Below, piece by piece: positions 26,157 through 35,170 of a stretch of DNA of 64,000 nt. Position 1 is the first letter of the stretch. Each line of letters opens with the position of its first letter. The stretch is taken from positions 1 to 64,000 of the forward strand of contig NZ_JAFCJI010000004.1 in the NCBI RefSeq assembly GCF_018131105.1. The letters run 5' to 3'. The translations under genes and the position numbers were made by a program. The DNA is from Bradyrhizobium manausense (lineage in GTDB: Bacteria; Pseudomonadota; Alphaproteobacteria; Rhizobiales; Xanthobacteraceae). The notes under the pieces are model-generated. The model was not told where the DNA came from. It saw nothing but the letters and a program-made list of their open reading frames with translations, and searched no databases.

Positions 26157-27226
26157 ATGGAGTTGACCATCGCCAGCGCCGAAGAGGTCCACGTATAGTG
26201 CGATCTCCGCGTCGACTGACGCGCAATCTCGGCGTCAGTCAGCGCTCCCTTTTCGATCCGCTCTCGCATCAGACGAGCGAGGTGTCCGGGATCCGTCGGG
26301 CTGCAATATTCGGCGGCGTCTCCGCACACTTCGCGCAGGACCGCGATGTCCGATACAATCACCGGACACCCGAACACCATGGCTTCCAGCGGAGGAACGC
26401 CAAACCCCTCGTACAGGCTTGGAAAGACCAGCGCGGTCGCATGACCATACAGGGCGGCCATGGACGCGTCCGAGATATGCCCGGCACGGATGACCCGATC
26501 ATCGATCGTTGCATCGTTGCGGCCGAATACGCGCTCATTGGAGCCGCCCACGATCACCAAGGGGTAATCCCCGGGGAGAGATTTGATCGCGCGGGTTACA
26601 AGGTCGATATTCTTGTTAGGCTTGTTGGAGCCGATCGCCAGAAAATATCGCCCCGCCACCAGGCCGAGCCTCTGCAATATCGTGTCGTCAGCCGGAAGCC
26701 CCGCAAGGTGCTCGGCGCTGTTTGAACAGACGGCGATATCGTCGACCGGAAGCTTCAGGACATCGGCGAGCTCTCGCCGGGAGAAGTGTGACACCGTTAT
26801 GATGCGTGCGGTTCTGGCGTAGAGCCATCCGAGACAACGGTGAAACTGTCCATAGCTGCGACTGAAGAACTCGGGATGGCGAAAGACCTGCGCGTCGTGA
26901 AGCACGATATGATGCCGGCGATGGAGCACTGGCCCTGAATTGGCGAGACTGATGAGCGTACCGCTCCGCGCCGCCATGGCGAGATCGATCTGGTCCCAGG
27001 CGTGCCCCGTCCGCGTTCCGATCTTCGCGATGCGGATGTGCTTCAGCGACAGACGATCATCCGCATTCGAAGGCGCAAGCAGGGTCCAGTTCGCGCCACT
27101 GAGACGATCAGGCAGCTGCCGCTGATCGATCAGCTGATCGATCGCCTTGACTACCTCCGCGGCAAATCGCTGAACGCCGCTTACGGGCTGCGAAAGAAAG
27201 CGACCGTTTATGAAAACATCAAGCAT
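26153..27226 (-). CDS. Glycosyltransferase family 4
   Basis: A 357-aa protein, MLDVFINGRFLSQPVSGVQRFAAE at the start (acceptor-site Gly loop), with YFLAIGSNKPNKNIDLVTRA at the beginning of the donor domain and FPSLYEGFGVPPLEAMVFG containing the E-x-F-G-x-P-x-x-E-A sugar-nucleotide motif. This is the pattern of mannosyl- and similar retaining transferases. It is the last gene in a leftward group of three, separated by 22 nt from the methyltransferase gene, and its end runs into the convergent acyltransferase. Confidence 0.89.
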   Translation of the reverse strand: MLDVFINGRFLSQPVSGVQRFAAEVVKAIDQLIDQRQLPDRLSGANWTLLAPSNADDRLSLKHIRIAKIGTRTGHAWDQIDLAMAARSGTLISLANSGPVLHRRHHIVLHDAQVFRHPEFFSRSYGQFHRCLGWLYARTARIITVSHFSRRELADVLKLPVDDIAVCSNSAEHLAGLPADDTILQRLGLVAGRYFLAIGSNKPNKNIDLVTRAIKSLPGDYPLVIVGGSNERVFGRNDATIDDRVIRAGHISDASMAALYGHATALVFPSLYEGFGVPPLEAMVFGCPVIVSDIAVLREVCGDAAEYCSPTDPGHLARLMRERIEKGALTDAEIARQSTRRSHYTWTSSALAMVNSI

Positions 27227-27248
27227 GCGTCTTGCGGCTTCGTAAGGC

Positions 27249-27986
27249 CTACGGCAGCTTCGAACGGCTCAGAACCATGAGAGACCATCCGCCGACAAGC
27301 CGGACCGTCGCATCGGGCGCAGCGAGAAACGCCAGGCGCCGCGGCCATGCGGCGAGCCGCTTCTTCCAGGTCTTGTATGACTGATCGATCGCCCAGGCCG
27401 TGTAGAAGAAGTCGATCGTCTCCAGACCCGATTCAGCAATCAGGGACAGCGCGCTGTCACGCGAGAAATAGTGAATGTGCCCCAGCGTGCGACGGGCCGT
27501 GGGCAGCACCCAGCCGCGGCCGACAGCAAGGGCGCTCATGTCGAGCGGGACGTGAATGACCTGCCAACGGGACATCTTTCCCATCGCACGGAGGAATTCG
27601 AAGGGATTCTCGACGTGTTCGATCACGTCGATCGCCATCGTCAGATCGAATTGCTTCCCGCTCTGAAAAGCGTCCTCCATGCTGAAGCCCAGATTGTCCG
27701 ACGCGCGCTTGAGCGACAGTTCGTGAGCATAGGGCGAGACTTCAAAGCCCTCGAAGCTCGATTGCGGATATTGCCTCGACAGGATCTCGAGGATGGCACC
27801 CGTCCCGCAGCCGATGTCGGCAAGCGTCCGCCACGGAAGGCTGTTGCGATCGAGAATCGTGCGGATATGAGCGGCCTTCCACGGCGCATCTTCCTCGTGC
27901 CAGTTCGGATTGTCGACGGCGTAATCGTCCTGCCTGTACCGGCTTGTTGCGTCGGGCGCCGGCTGTTCCATCAAGGAAGAGTTCAT
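27249..27986 (-). CDS. Class I SAM-dependent methyltransferase
   Basis: A 245-aa protein with motif I LADIGCGTGAILEIL, the acidic end of strand two (FEGFEVSPYA) and motif IV-like FDLTMAIDVIEHVENP. These are standard for class I methyltransferases of the Methyltransf_11/23 type. The ATG at 27986 overlaps the stop of the preceding glycosyltransferase gene by ATGA; the longer frame upstream has no support. In a polysaccharide locus the likely target is a sugar hydroxyl, giving an O-methyl sugar (inference). Confidence 0.86.
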   Translation of the reverse strand: MNSSLMEQPAPDATSRYRQDDYAVDNPNWHEEDAPWKAAHIRTILDRNSLPWRTLADIGCGTGAILEILSRQYPQSSFEGFEVSPYAHELSLKRASDNLGFSMEDAFQSGKQFDLTMAIDVIEHVENPFEFLRAMGKMSRWQVIHVPLDMSALAVGRGWVLPTARRTLGHIHYFSRDSALSLIAESGLETIDFFYTAWAIDQSYKTWKKRLAAWPRRLAFLAAPDATVRLVGGWSLMVLSRSKLP

Positions 27987-29194
27987 GCCGGTTGCCTCCT
28001 CACGCTCTCGTAGAAGGCAACGACCTGCCGCCCCAAAGTGTCCTGATTGAACTCTTGCATTGCCGCGCCGGCGCTGTCCTTGTACGCCTCGAGACGCTCC
28101 GGATGATCGAGGATGGCTTCGATCGCCGCACCCCAGGCTCTTACATCGCCGGCCTCCACAAGGATACCATTTTTCTCGTGCATCACGAGCTCCGGTATTC
28201 CGCCGGCATTGCTTCCCATGACGGGAAGACCCTGCCCGAGCGCTTCGATGATCACACCGGGAGAGTTCTCGAACCATATCGATGGCACGAGAAGGAGATC
28301 GCTTTGGGCCATGCGGTTGGCAACCTCCTGGACCGAGACGTGCCCGGCGAATTCGATCCAGCGATGATGGCCAAAGCGCTGCTTGAGGTCGTCTTCGCTG
28401 GGGCCGGTGCCCACCAGCGTCAGCGTAAACTCATGACGGGCCGACAACGGCTCGAGAGCCTGGAGCAGAACGTACAGCCCTTTCGATTCATGCAGACGTC
28501 CGACATACATGAAGCGAATGATCCTCGATGCACTCTTCCCGATCGTCGGGCTCGGCGATTTGTTGGGATTCAGGATATGCGCCTGAGGCCAGGCCTGGAT
28601 CGGCTGAAACGCCGCCAGCCGGCGGAGAATCGCCAGCGAAGGCGAAACGAATCCCAGCCGCGGGACCGAGCGGAGGAAAGCCAGCTTTGCTCTCGACGAA
28701 AATGCGCAGGGTGCGCATAAGCGCTCGCACTCCCGGCCGGACTTGAACATCGCCATCCTCACACAGGCGAGGCTGAGGTCGTGAAGCGTCAACACCACGG
28801 GAATGTTCCGGCCACCGATGACGCGAAGGGTATTCCAGCCGATCCCCTGCAGGACGTGAATGTTGACGATGTCGGGGACAAATTCGTCGAGGACCTGTCG
28901 CATGATCCGGTCGTTGCGAGGATCAAAATGGTCTTGAAGATGCCAGATTGATTTCTGTAAACCGGCCTTTTGAGCGGCTTCAAACACCTGATACGGCCGA
29001 GGCATGTGAATGCGCCAGACTTTGAGACCGTCAACGATCGCTCCCCTCGCCTCGTCCGCCGGAGCCGGTGATGTGGTCAGGACGGCGACCTCATGACCGT
29101 TCGCATGGAGCCATGCCGCCAGATTGCGTGCGGAAAGTTCAGCTCCGCCTTGGACAAAGGGCGGAAAGAAAGCTGAAACGATGAGAATTCGCAT
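27983..29194 (-). CDS. Glycosyltransferase family 4, copy B of a duplicated pair
   Basis: A 403-aa GT-B protein, MRILIVSAFFPPFVQGGAE at the start, MPRPYQVF and IWHLQDHFDPRN in the acceptor half, CERLCAPC-type cysteines, and SIWFENSPGVIIEALGQGLP with NAGGIPELV in the donor half. It is homologous throughout to the copy at 19993-21216. It is transcribed leftward from a gap of only 27 nt that separates it from a divergent PslG-like gene, so the same GT and glycosidase pair is present twice, once co-directional and once divergent. Its own stop overlaps the methyltransferase start. Confidence 0.9.
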   Translation of the reverse strand: MRILIVSAFFPPFVQGGAELSARNLAAWLHANGHEVAVLTTSPAPADEARGAIVDGLKVWRIHMPRPYQVFEAAQKAGLQKSIWHLQDHFDPRNDRIMRQVLDEFVPDIVNIHVLQGIGWNTLRVIGGRNIPVVLTLHDLSLACVRMAMFKSGRECERLCAPCAFSSRAKLAFLRSVPRLGFVSPSLAILRRLAAFQPIQAWPQAHILNPNKSPSPTIGKSASRIIRFMYVGRLHESKGLYVLLQALEPLSARHEFTLTLVGTGPSEDDLKQRFGHHRWIEFAGHVSVQEVANRMAQSDLLLVPSIWFENSPGVIIEALGQGLPVMGSNAGGIPELVMHEKNGILVEAGDVRAWGAAIEAILDHPERLEAYKDSAGAAMQEFNQDTLGRQVVAFYESVRRQPA

Positions 29195-29221
29195 CTACGT
29201 TCGGTACCTGACACAATAGAG

Positions 29222-30598
29222 ATGAAGATGGTCAAAGCGGCAAAAAGAGGGTTGGCACTTGCGATCATCGCAGCAGGCCTGCTCTTCAGCAAAATCTATG
29301 CTGCCAATGAGGCGACATCCTTCTCGATTGGCAAGCAGCCGCTGGCCGAACGTACCGATCGGCCGATCATCGGCGTCGGTGTGCACTTCGGGATAGGCGG
29401 AGAGTATGGCTATTCCCCGCAAAAGTCTGCGCAGATATTGCGCTCCGACGCCTTCGATTCAGTCAGGGACGATCTGGCCTGGAGCCTGTTTCACGCTGGC
29501 CCGGCGGTCGGCGACACGACAACTCAAGTCGCGCGCGAACCCTTCAAATTATTCGATTTCCTGGATCAGACCCAGGCAAGGCCGCTGCTGATTCTTGGTC
29601 ACCCCAATCCTCTCGTTCCCGACGGCGCACCTCCTCTGACCGATGTCGGCCGGAAGAGCTTCGCCGATTTTGCAGCAAAGGCCGTCCTGACGACCGCCAA
29701 GCGAACTCCAATCTACGAGATCTGGAACGAATGGAACATGAACGCCGTGCAGGGACGCCCGTTCCTGGTCGGCGAAGGTGATCCGAGCGATCCACGCGCG
29801 GCGAGCCATTATTCTGCCCTCGCGAAGGAGGCGCTCGCGCGGATACGCAGTGTGGCTCCCAAAGCGCAGGTCCTGGTCGGCGCTGTCGGGATGGATCCCG
29901 ATTGGAAATGGACGATGGCGCTGGTGCGCTCCGGCGCGCTGGAAGGCGCCAGCGGCTTGTCCGTTCACCTCTACAATCATTGCGAGCGGGATGTGTCCAA
30001 CCGGACCGCAGAGGCTGCGATCCGGCAGGTCAGCACTCTGCGCCAATTGCTCGATTCGGCCGGATCGAACATCCCAATCTACGTGACCGAGGTTGGCTGG
30101 CCTACGGCTTCGAAAATGTGTCCGATCTCGACGCAAGCGGCGGCAAACAATATCGCGCAGTTCCTGCTCTGGACGGCAGCCACACCTTGGTTGAAAGGGG
30201 CCTGGCTCTACGAAATGAAGGATCAGGGCCGCGATCCTGGCGCCCTGGAGGATAACTTTGGCCTGTACGACTTTGCTTTTGCGCCGAAGCCGGCTGCGTG
30301 TTTAGCCCGCGAGGCGATCAACATCATCAAGAGCGCAAGCGCCATGAGACTTGAGCGCCCCCTCCCCGAACTGTCCGTGATCGAGGCAACGACCTCCGCA
30401 GGAAAGCGGTTGATTGCCTGGACTTCGCAAGAGAAGGTCTCCGCGACCCTCGAATTCCCGGACGGCACGGAACCGGAATATGCCCCATTGTGCCAACAGA
30501 AGTCCGCATCGAAGACGATACGGATCGGACCCACGCCCGTCGTGATTACATTGCCGACGACCGCTCCGATCGATTTGAAGGCGAAGGTCGTTCGCTAA
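29222..30598 (+). CDS. PslG-like periplasmic glycoside hydrolase, copy B
   Basis: A 458-aa secreted protein with a signal peptide (KRGLALAIIAAGLLFSKIYA). The catalytic pair is IYEIWNEWNMN (Glu170) and IYVTEVGWPTA (Glu290), with GLSVHLYNHC between them, as in the copy at 21237-22640. The two paralogues share the domain along its whole length, including the LEDNFGLYDFAF-type end of the barrel (ENNFGLFTF in copy A) and PKPAAC. Probable endoglycosidase acting on the exopolysaccharide in the periplasm (inference from PslG). Start ATG at 29222; an internal ATG at 29228 is also possible. Confidence 0.85.
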   Translation: MKMVKAAKRGLALAIIAAGLLFSKIYAANEATSFSIGKQPLAERTDRPIIGVGVHFGIGGEYGYSPQKSAQILRSDAFDSVRDDLAWSLFHAGPAVGDTTTQVAREPFKLFDFLDQTQARPLLILGHPNPLVPDGAPPLTDVGRKSFADFAAKAVLTTAKRTPIYEIWNEWNMNAVQGRPFLVGEGDPSDPRAASHYSALAKEALARIRSVAPKAQVLVGAVGMDPDWKWTMALVRSGALEGASGLSVHLYNHCERDVSNRTAEAAIRQVSTLRQLLDSAGSNIPIYVTEVGWPTASKMCPISTQAAANNIAQFLLWTAATPWLKGAWLYEMKDQGRDPGALEDNFGLYDFAFAPKPAACLAREAINIIKSASAMRLERPLPELSVIEATTSAGKRLIAWTSQEKVSATLEFPDGTEPEYAPLCQQKSASKTIRIGPTPVVITLPTTAPIDLKAKVVR

Positions 30599-30711
30599 TG
30601 TGCTGCTTCCACTATGGGCCGCGATCGAGGCCCAGTCGCGGGGCGTAGCGGAACGTCGACTCAAGGGATCGGATCGAGGCGTAGCGAACCCCGCAGGGTC
30701 GAACGCGGCCG

Positions 30712-32136
30712 TCAGTATGCTTCCTGATGGACCAGCGCCAAGGCCGTCTTGAAGATGATCTTGATGTCGAGCCAGATGCTCCAGTTACTGACGTACCAGA
30801 CATCGTACTCGACCCGCTTCTCCATCAAATCGATGGTCGGCGTTTCGCCGCGAAAACCGTTGACCTGGGCCCAGCCCGTCAGACCCGGCTTCATGTGGTG
30901 ACGGTAGACATAGTTGCTGATCATCGGATCGTAATAATTATCGTGCGCCAACGCGTGCGGCCGCGGCCCGACCAGGGACATCTCGCCGCGCAGGACGTTC
31001 CAGAGCTGCGGCAGTTCGTCGATGCTGGTCCGGCGCAGCACGCGCCCGACGCGCGTGACGCGGACGTCGCTCTTCGTGGCCTGCGTGACGGTGTGGCCAT
31101 TCTCCGCCACCGTCATTGAGCGAAACTTCCAGATCTCGAACGGCTTGCCGTTGAAGCCGCGCCGAGACTGCTTGAAGATGACGTTCCCCAACGAGTCCAG
31201 CTTGATCATGGCCGCGGCCGTCACCAGCAGCGGCGCCAGCAGCAAGAGCGCGAACGAGGCAAGACCGATATCGAGGCAACGCTTCTGCGCCCGCTCGAAG
31301 ACGGTGAGCGGCGCACGCTGAATCTCGATCGCGACGGTACCACTGACAGGCTGGAACGGGCGCGAGACCAAATCGGCGATCGGAAAGTCCGGCAAGAGAC
31401 GGATCGGCTGCGGAACCACGCGCAGGTGCTGGCTCAGCTTCTGGAGCAGAGGCATCTCATCCCAGTCGATGACCAACAGATACTCTTCCGCATCTGCGGT
31501 CCGCGCCTGCCGCACCACGTCGCGAATCTCACGGTCCCATCCCGCACCGTCCTCAGACGGCTCAAGCACGAAATGGCGCACGACGTTGAAGCCGTGCTTG
31601 CGGAGATCCTTGAAGCGGCTCGACGTGAAGTCGAGCGACTTCAGGCTGAGGAGCACGACCTTCCTGTCGACCAGGCGGCCCTTCGCATAGCTCGAGTTCA
31701 AGGCGATGCGCCACAGCACGCGGAGACCTCCGAGGGCAACTCCGCCAGTCGCAGCAAACAGCAGCGTGGTGCCACGCGACAGGTCCGCGGACGATTTGAG
31801 CAGGAACGCTTCAACCGCGAGAATGGTCAGCGAGACAATCCAGATCGCCAGCGTCTTGCGGAGCTGCCAGAGCGTATTCAGCAGGCGGTGATGATCATAG
31901 ATGCCCTGAAAATACGAGATCATCACGAACACCGCAGCGACGACGAGACCAGCGCCGACGGACGAATCCTGTTCGGCCACCAGCAGGCGATACAAGCCGT
32001 TCGCCGCAAAGTAGCTGAGCAGAAGTGCGAGGAAGTCGCTCCCGATCAGAGCGATCTGGAGGGGTCTCTGGAGAGCGCCCCGGCGGTTCGATACAACCGG
32101 ATAATAGTTTTCCGAACCATAAGTCGCTACAGCCAT
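30712..32136 (-). CDS. Undecaprenyl-phosphate sugar phosphotransferase (WcaJ-type initiating enzyme)
   Basis: A 474-aa membrane protein that starts repeat-unit synthesis by moving a sugar phosphate, commonly glucose-1-P, onto undecaprenyl phosphate. Four to five N-terminal helices cover about residues 30-150, then a CoA-binding-like region; the C-terminal bacterial sugar transferase domain begins at KRCLDIGLASFALLLLAPLL and holds the catalytic segments FEIWKFRSM, SIDELPQLWNVLRGEMSLVG and GPRPH, with the closing KPGLTGWAQVNG. All key blocks are intact. It is a single leftward gene with a 344-nt upstream region, so it may have its own control. Confidence 0.93.
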   Translation of the reverse strand: MAVATYGSENYYPVVSNRRGALQRPLQIALIGSDFLALLLSYFAANGLYRLLVAEQDSSVGAGLVVAAVFVMISYFQGIYDHHRLLNTLWQLRKTLAIWIVSLTILAVEAFLLKSSADLSRGTTLLFAATGGVALGGLRVLWRIALNSSYAKGRLVDRKVVLLSLKSLDFTSSRFKDLRKHGFNVVRHFVLEPSEDGAGWDREIRDVVRQARTADAEEYLLVIDWDEMPLLQKLSQHLRVVPQPIRLLPDFPIADLVSRPFQPVSGTVAIEIQRAPLTVFERAQKRCLDIGLASFALLLLAPLLVTAAAMIKLDSLGNVIFKQSRRGFNGKPFEIWKFRSMTVAENGHTVTQATKSDVRVTRVGRVLRRTSIDELPQLWNVLRGEMSLVGPRPHALAHDNYYDPMISNYVYRHHMKPGLTGWAQVNGFRGETPTIDLMEKRVEYDVWYVSNWSIWLDIKIIFKTALALVHQEAY

Positions 32137-32480
32137 CCGACCCTCGCTGCCTCGTCACGCACTCGCAATCCAGAATTGCAAGGAGATAGATTCAATCTTC
32201 GATATGTCTCGGGCAATGTCTTAACCAAACAAAGCAACATTGCGGCACTGCAGTGAAATAATCAAACCGATTTTCTGCAATACGACACACGCATACGAAC
32301 GTGCTCAAAGCGCCGTCACAAGCGTGACATCTAACTGAGCATCGCGCCGCACTTTGCGCCAGATCGCGCAAATTTTACAAATCATTTCGCGTGTATTTGA
32401 ACGGTTGTTCAACTCTGTTGCTTAAGGCGTCCTTAGGTCAGCACGCTTACCACTCGCGGCAGTTTCGGGGGAGTTGTGCC
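32137..32480. promoter_or_regulatory. Divergent intergenic region upstream of the initiating transferase
   Basis: 344 nt, relatively A+T-rich, between the leftward phosphotransferase and a rightward small membrane protein. A dyad GTCAC-AAGC-GTGAC sits at 32315-32328 and could be an operator for either gene. No definite promoter boxes are assigned. Confidence 0.45.
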
Positions 32481-32759
32481 GTGAGTACCGTCGCCGTTTT
32501 TAGCCTGCTGATCGGATCGTTGCTTGGGGGCCGATTCCGGATTTTCATTCTGCCTCCCGCCATCGTTCTCGGTGCAGCGATGATCGGCGCGGTCTGGGCC
32601 TGGCAGGGCCAGGGACCGGCTCACATGGTCGTTACGATCCTGGTCTTTGCGACGATGCTCCAGCTTGGCTATCTCTGCGGCGCGATGCTGATCCGCGCCC
32701 GCGCGGCGTCGTATCGCACCAAGGCCGCCCCGTCGTTCGACAGCCGCAGCTTCGGCTGA
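32481..32759 (+). CDS. Small hypothetical membrane protein
   Basis: A 92-aa protein with two strong hydrophobic helices: VFSLLIGSLLGGRFRIFILPPAIVLGAAMIGAVWAW-like residues 5-42 and VVTILVFATMLQLGYLCGAML near 53-75. A GTG at 32481 has GGGGGAG about eight bases upstream and removes a spurious N-terminal extension. No family is recognised. It is followed by a phosphatase gene in the same direction after about 170 nt. Confidence 0.65.
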   Translation: MSTVAVFSLLIGSLLGGRFRIFILPPAIVLGAAMIGAVWAWQGQGPAHMVVTILVFATMLQLGYLCGAMLIRARAASYRTKAAPSFDSRSFG

Positions 32760-32928
32760 CCCTGAGCGCGCACACCAAATCGACGCCTCATCAAGCCGCG
32801 CGGGTGACATGACGGCCGCGCGAAGGGACGTTCACACGGCATGGACAAAAAAAGCCATTCATGCTGACCCGAATTGCGCGATAGCATATTGACATCTCGG
32901 GCCAAGCTCTCTCCAAGAGTTGGACCCC

Positions 32929-33663
32929 ATGGTCACAACCCCGCCTCAAACCCTGCCCCGGCCGAAGCTGCCGAACGGCGTGCGGATTTACGCCCTCAGC
33001 GACATCCACGGCTGCGCGCATCTGCTTGAACAGATGTTCGCGGTCATCGATGCGGATATGGCGAACAGCCGGCCCTATCGCGCGATCGAGGTCTTTCTGG
33101 GCGACTACATCGATCGCGGACCGGATTCGCGTCGTACCCTCGATCTCCTGATCGACCGCAGCCGCCGCCGCAACACGGTTTTTCTGAAGGGCAACCACGA
33201 GGCCTATTTCACCTCAGTCCTGGACGATCCCTCGCGCACGACCGACTGGTTTCAGTTCGGCGGGGTCCAGACCCTGATGTCCTATGGAATCTCGGCAGCG
33301 CCCGATCTCAGCAAGGACGAACAGTCCGATCTGCTGCGCGAGCTCACGTCCATAATGCCGCCGCAGCACATCGCGTTCCTGCGCCAGTTGCGGCCAACAT
33401 TCACATGCGGCGACTTTTTCTTCGTGCATGCGGGCGTTCGTCCGGGAATCCCCCTGTCAGAGCAGCGCGAGCAGGACCTGTTGTGGATCAGGGACGAATT
33501 TCTCCAGAGCAAGAAGCGCTTCGGGAAATATGTGGTGCACGGCCACACGCCTGTGCGCCAGGCCGAGCTACTCGAGAACAGGGCCAATATCGACACCGGA
33601 GCATACGCGACAGGCAACCTCACCCTGCTGTCGATCCAGGGCAGCAGCATGCTCGCGATCTAG
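32929..33663 (+). CDS. PPP-family serine/threonine protein phosphatase-like metallophosphoesterase
   Basis: A 244-aa protein with the three PPP metal-binding motifs: SDIHG at 24-28 (GDxHG variant with Ser for Gly), GDYIDRG at 58-64 and GNHE at 88-91. Further downstream HAGVRPG and VHGHTP provide the remaining His ligands. Members dephosphorylate proteins or act on diadenosine polyphosphates (ApaH-like). In this locus a role in reversing kinase signals, for instance of the BY-kinase, is only a suggestion. Start at the ATG at 32929; a TTG three codons upstream is possible. Confidence 0.87.
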   Translation: MVTTPPQTLPRPKLPNGVRIYALSDIHGCAHLLEQMFAVIDADMANSRPYRAIEVFLGDYIDRGPDSRRTLDLLIDRSRRRNTVFLKGNHEAYFTSVLDDPSRTTDWFQFGGVQTLMSYGISAAPDLSKDEQSDLLRELTSIMPPQHIAFLRQLRPTFTCGDFFFVHAGVRPGIPLSEQREQDLLWIRDEFLQSKKRFGKYVVHGHTPVRQAELLENRANIDTGAYATGNLTLLSIQGSSMLAI

Positions 33664-33740
33664 AACGGTTTCGAGCGGAGTGAATAACGGTTCACGTCAA
33701 GAACACGTATCGAAACAAGAGCCTGGCCGGCGCGGAGCGC

Positions 33741-34163
33741 TCAGTTGGTCTTGGTCGCAGGCGGCCGGTATTCCGGGAACCGGCTAAGCATCGCCGCCTT
33801 CAGAAATTTGAAATGGGCGATCGAAGCGCCGAGTTCCTTGAGCCTGCGCTGGCCGTTCAGGATCTCCTTGTCGAACAGATCCTGATGGTGATTGTCCAAC
33901 GCCTCGCGTTCCAGATATTCGTCATTGCCGTTGCCGATGGTCACGGCGGCGCGCGCCAGCACGTCTTCCACCCGGCGGTTCAAACCGGATTGCTCACGCT
34001 CCGCCGCATGCAGGGCTTCGTCGATCGCGATCATGATGGCTTCAATACGCGTGTGATCGGTCTCGGCGTCGCGCTCCGGCGATCGCGCGCGAAACGTCTG
34101 CTCTCCGCCGAAGCGATCCTTCAGGAAATTGTGAGTGCGGGCCCGCAAGAAGAGCTGAAACAT
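33741..34163 (-). CDS. Hypothetical protein
   Basis: A 140-aa, charged, helix-rich soluble protein (MFQLFLRARTHNFLKDRFGG at the start) with no transmembrane segment and no catalytic motif I recognise. Coding character looks good and the frame is open over its length; the ATG at 34163 is preferred over one 19 codons upstream. It is leftward and about 109 nt downstream of nothing in its own direction except the rfbD gene, so it could be read from the rfbC-rfbD transcript. Confidence 0.6.
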   Translation of the reverse strand: MFQLFLRARTHNFLKDRFGGEQTFRARSPERDAETDHTRIEAIMIAIDEALHAAEREQSGLNRRVEDVLARAAVTIGNGNDEYLEREALDNHHQDLFDKEILNGQRRLKELGASIAHFKFLKAAMLSRFPEYRPPATKTN

Positions 34164-34272
34164 GCGTGCATTTCCGGTTCGAGGCGCCAAACCGGAAAAT
34201 GGGCCCTGGATGGTTAACAAAGCCTAAAGGGGACGGAATGTTGTGTTCCGCCACGTCGCTGTGAACCGGCGT

Positions 34273-35169
34273 TCAGATCGTCGCCTTGATGGCATCCAGC
34301 TCGCGATCGAGCGCCTGCTGCCAGCTTGGCGGCGTGATACCGAACCGCTCGCGCAGGCGCGTGAGATCGAGACGGGAATTGGACGGCCGCTTCGCCTTGA
34401 CGGGAAATTCGTCCGAACGAATAGGAACAATTTGCTTCACGGCGAATTTGGCGCCTCTCGCTTCCAGGCCGGAAACGATCGCGGTCGCAAAGCCGTGCCA
34501 GCTGGTCTCGCCCGTGCAGACCAGATTGACGACTCCACCGCGCTGCTCGAACGTCTTATGAAGATCGTCGCCGCTCTGCGGCAGCATTGCAACCATCGAT
34601 TGTGCAATCGTACTTGCTGTCGTCGGCGCGCCGATCTGGTCGCCAACGATGCGCAACTGCTCGCGTTCTCCGGCAAGCCGCACGATGGTCTTGAGAAAAT
34701 TTGCGCCCGAGGCGGCATACACCCATGACGTGCGTGCGATCACATGTAGGGCACCCGCCTCGACAATGGCCTGATCGCCCGCGAGCTTGCTTTGGCCATA
34801 TACCGAAAGAGGAGCCGGCGTGCTGTCCTCACGCCAGGGACGATCGCCGGAGCCGTCGAAGACGTAATCCGTCGAAAAGTGCACCAGCGGCACGCCACGG
34901 GGCGCGGCCCATTGGGCAATCGCCCTGGGAGCTTCCGCATTGATGCGAAACGCCAGCTCTCGCTCATCTTCTGCGCGATCGACCGCGGTATAGGCGGCGG
35001 GATTGATGATCAGATCCGGCGCGATCGAATCCAGCTTGCCGGCAAGCTCTGCCGGCCGTGACAGATCGAACTGTTCCAGTTCCGGCGCAACGATATCGGC
35101 ACGTCCCTGAAGCAGCGGAAGCAGAGCTCCGCCGACCTGCCCCGCGGTGCCCGTGAGAAGAATCTTCAT
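34273..35169 (-). CDS. rfbD: dTDP-4-dehydrorhamnose reductase
   Basis: A 298-aa SDR protein, MKILLTGTAGQVGGALL at the start (GxxGxxG Rossmann loop), with the active-site YGQSK near residue 125 and PAAYTAVDRAEDE, FSTDYVFDG blocks typical of RmlD. It reduces dTDP-4-keto-L-rhamnose to dTDP-L-rhamnose with NAD(P)H, the final step of the pathway. It follows rfbC by one base and is divergent, with rfbC, from rfbA-rfbB. Confidence 0.95.
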   Translation of the reverse strand: MKILLTGTAGQVGGALLPLLQGRADIVAPELEQFDLSRPAELAGKLDSIAPDLIINPAAYTAVDRAEDERELAFRINAEAPRAIAQWAAPRGVPLVHFSTDYVFDGSGDRPWREDSTPAPLSVYGQSKLAGDQAIVEAGALHVIARTSWVYAASGANFLKTIVRLAGEREQLRIVGDQIGAPTTASTIAQSMVAMLPQSGDDLHKTFEQRGGVVNLVCTGETSWHGFATAIVSGLEARGAKFAVKQIVPIRSDEFPVKAKRPSNSRLDLTRLRERFGITPPSWQQALDRELDAIKATI

Positions 35170-35170
35170 G

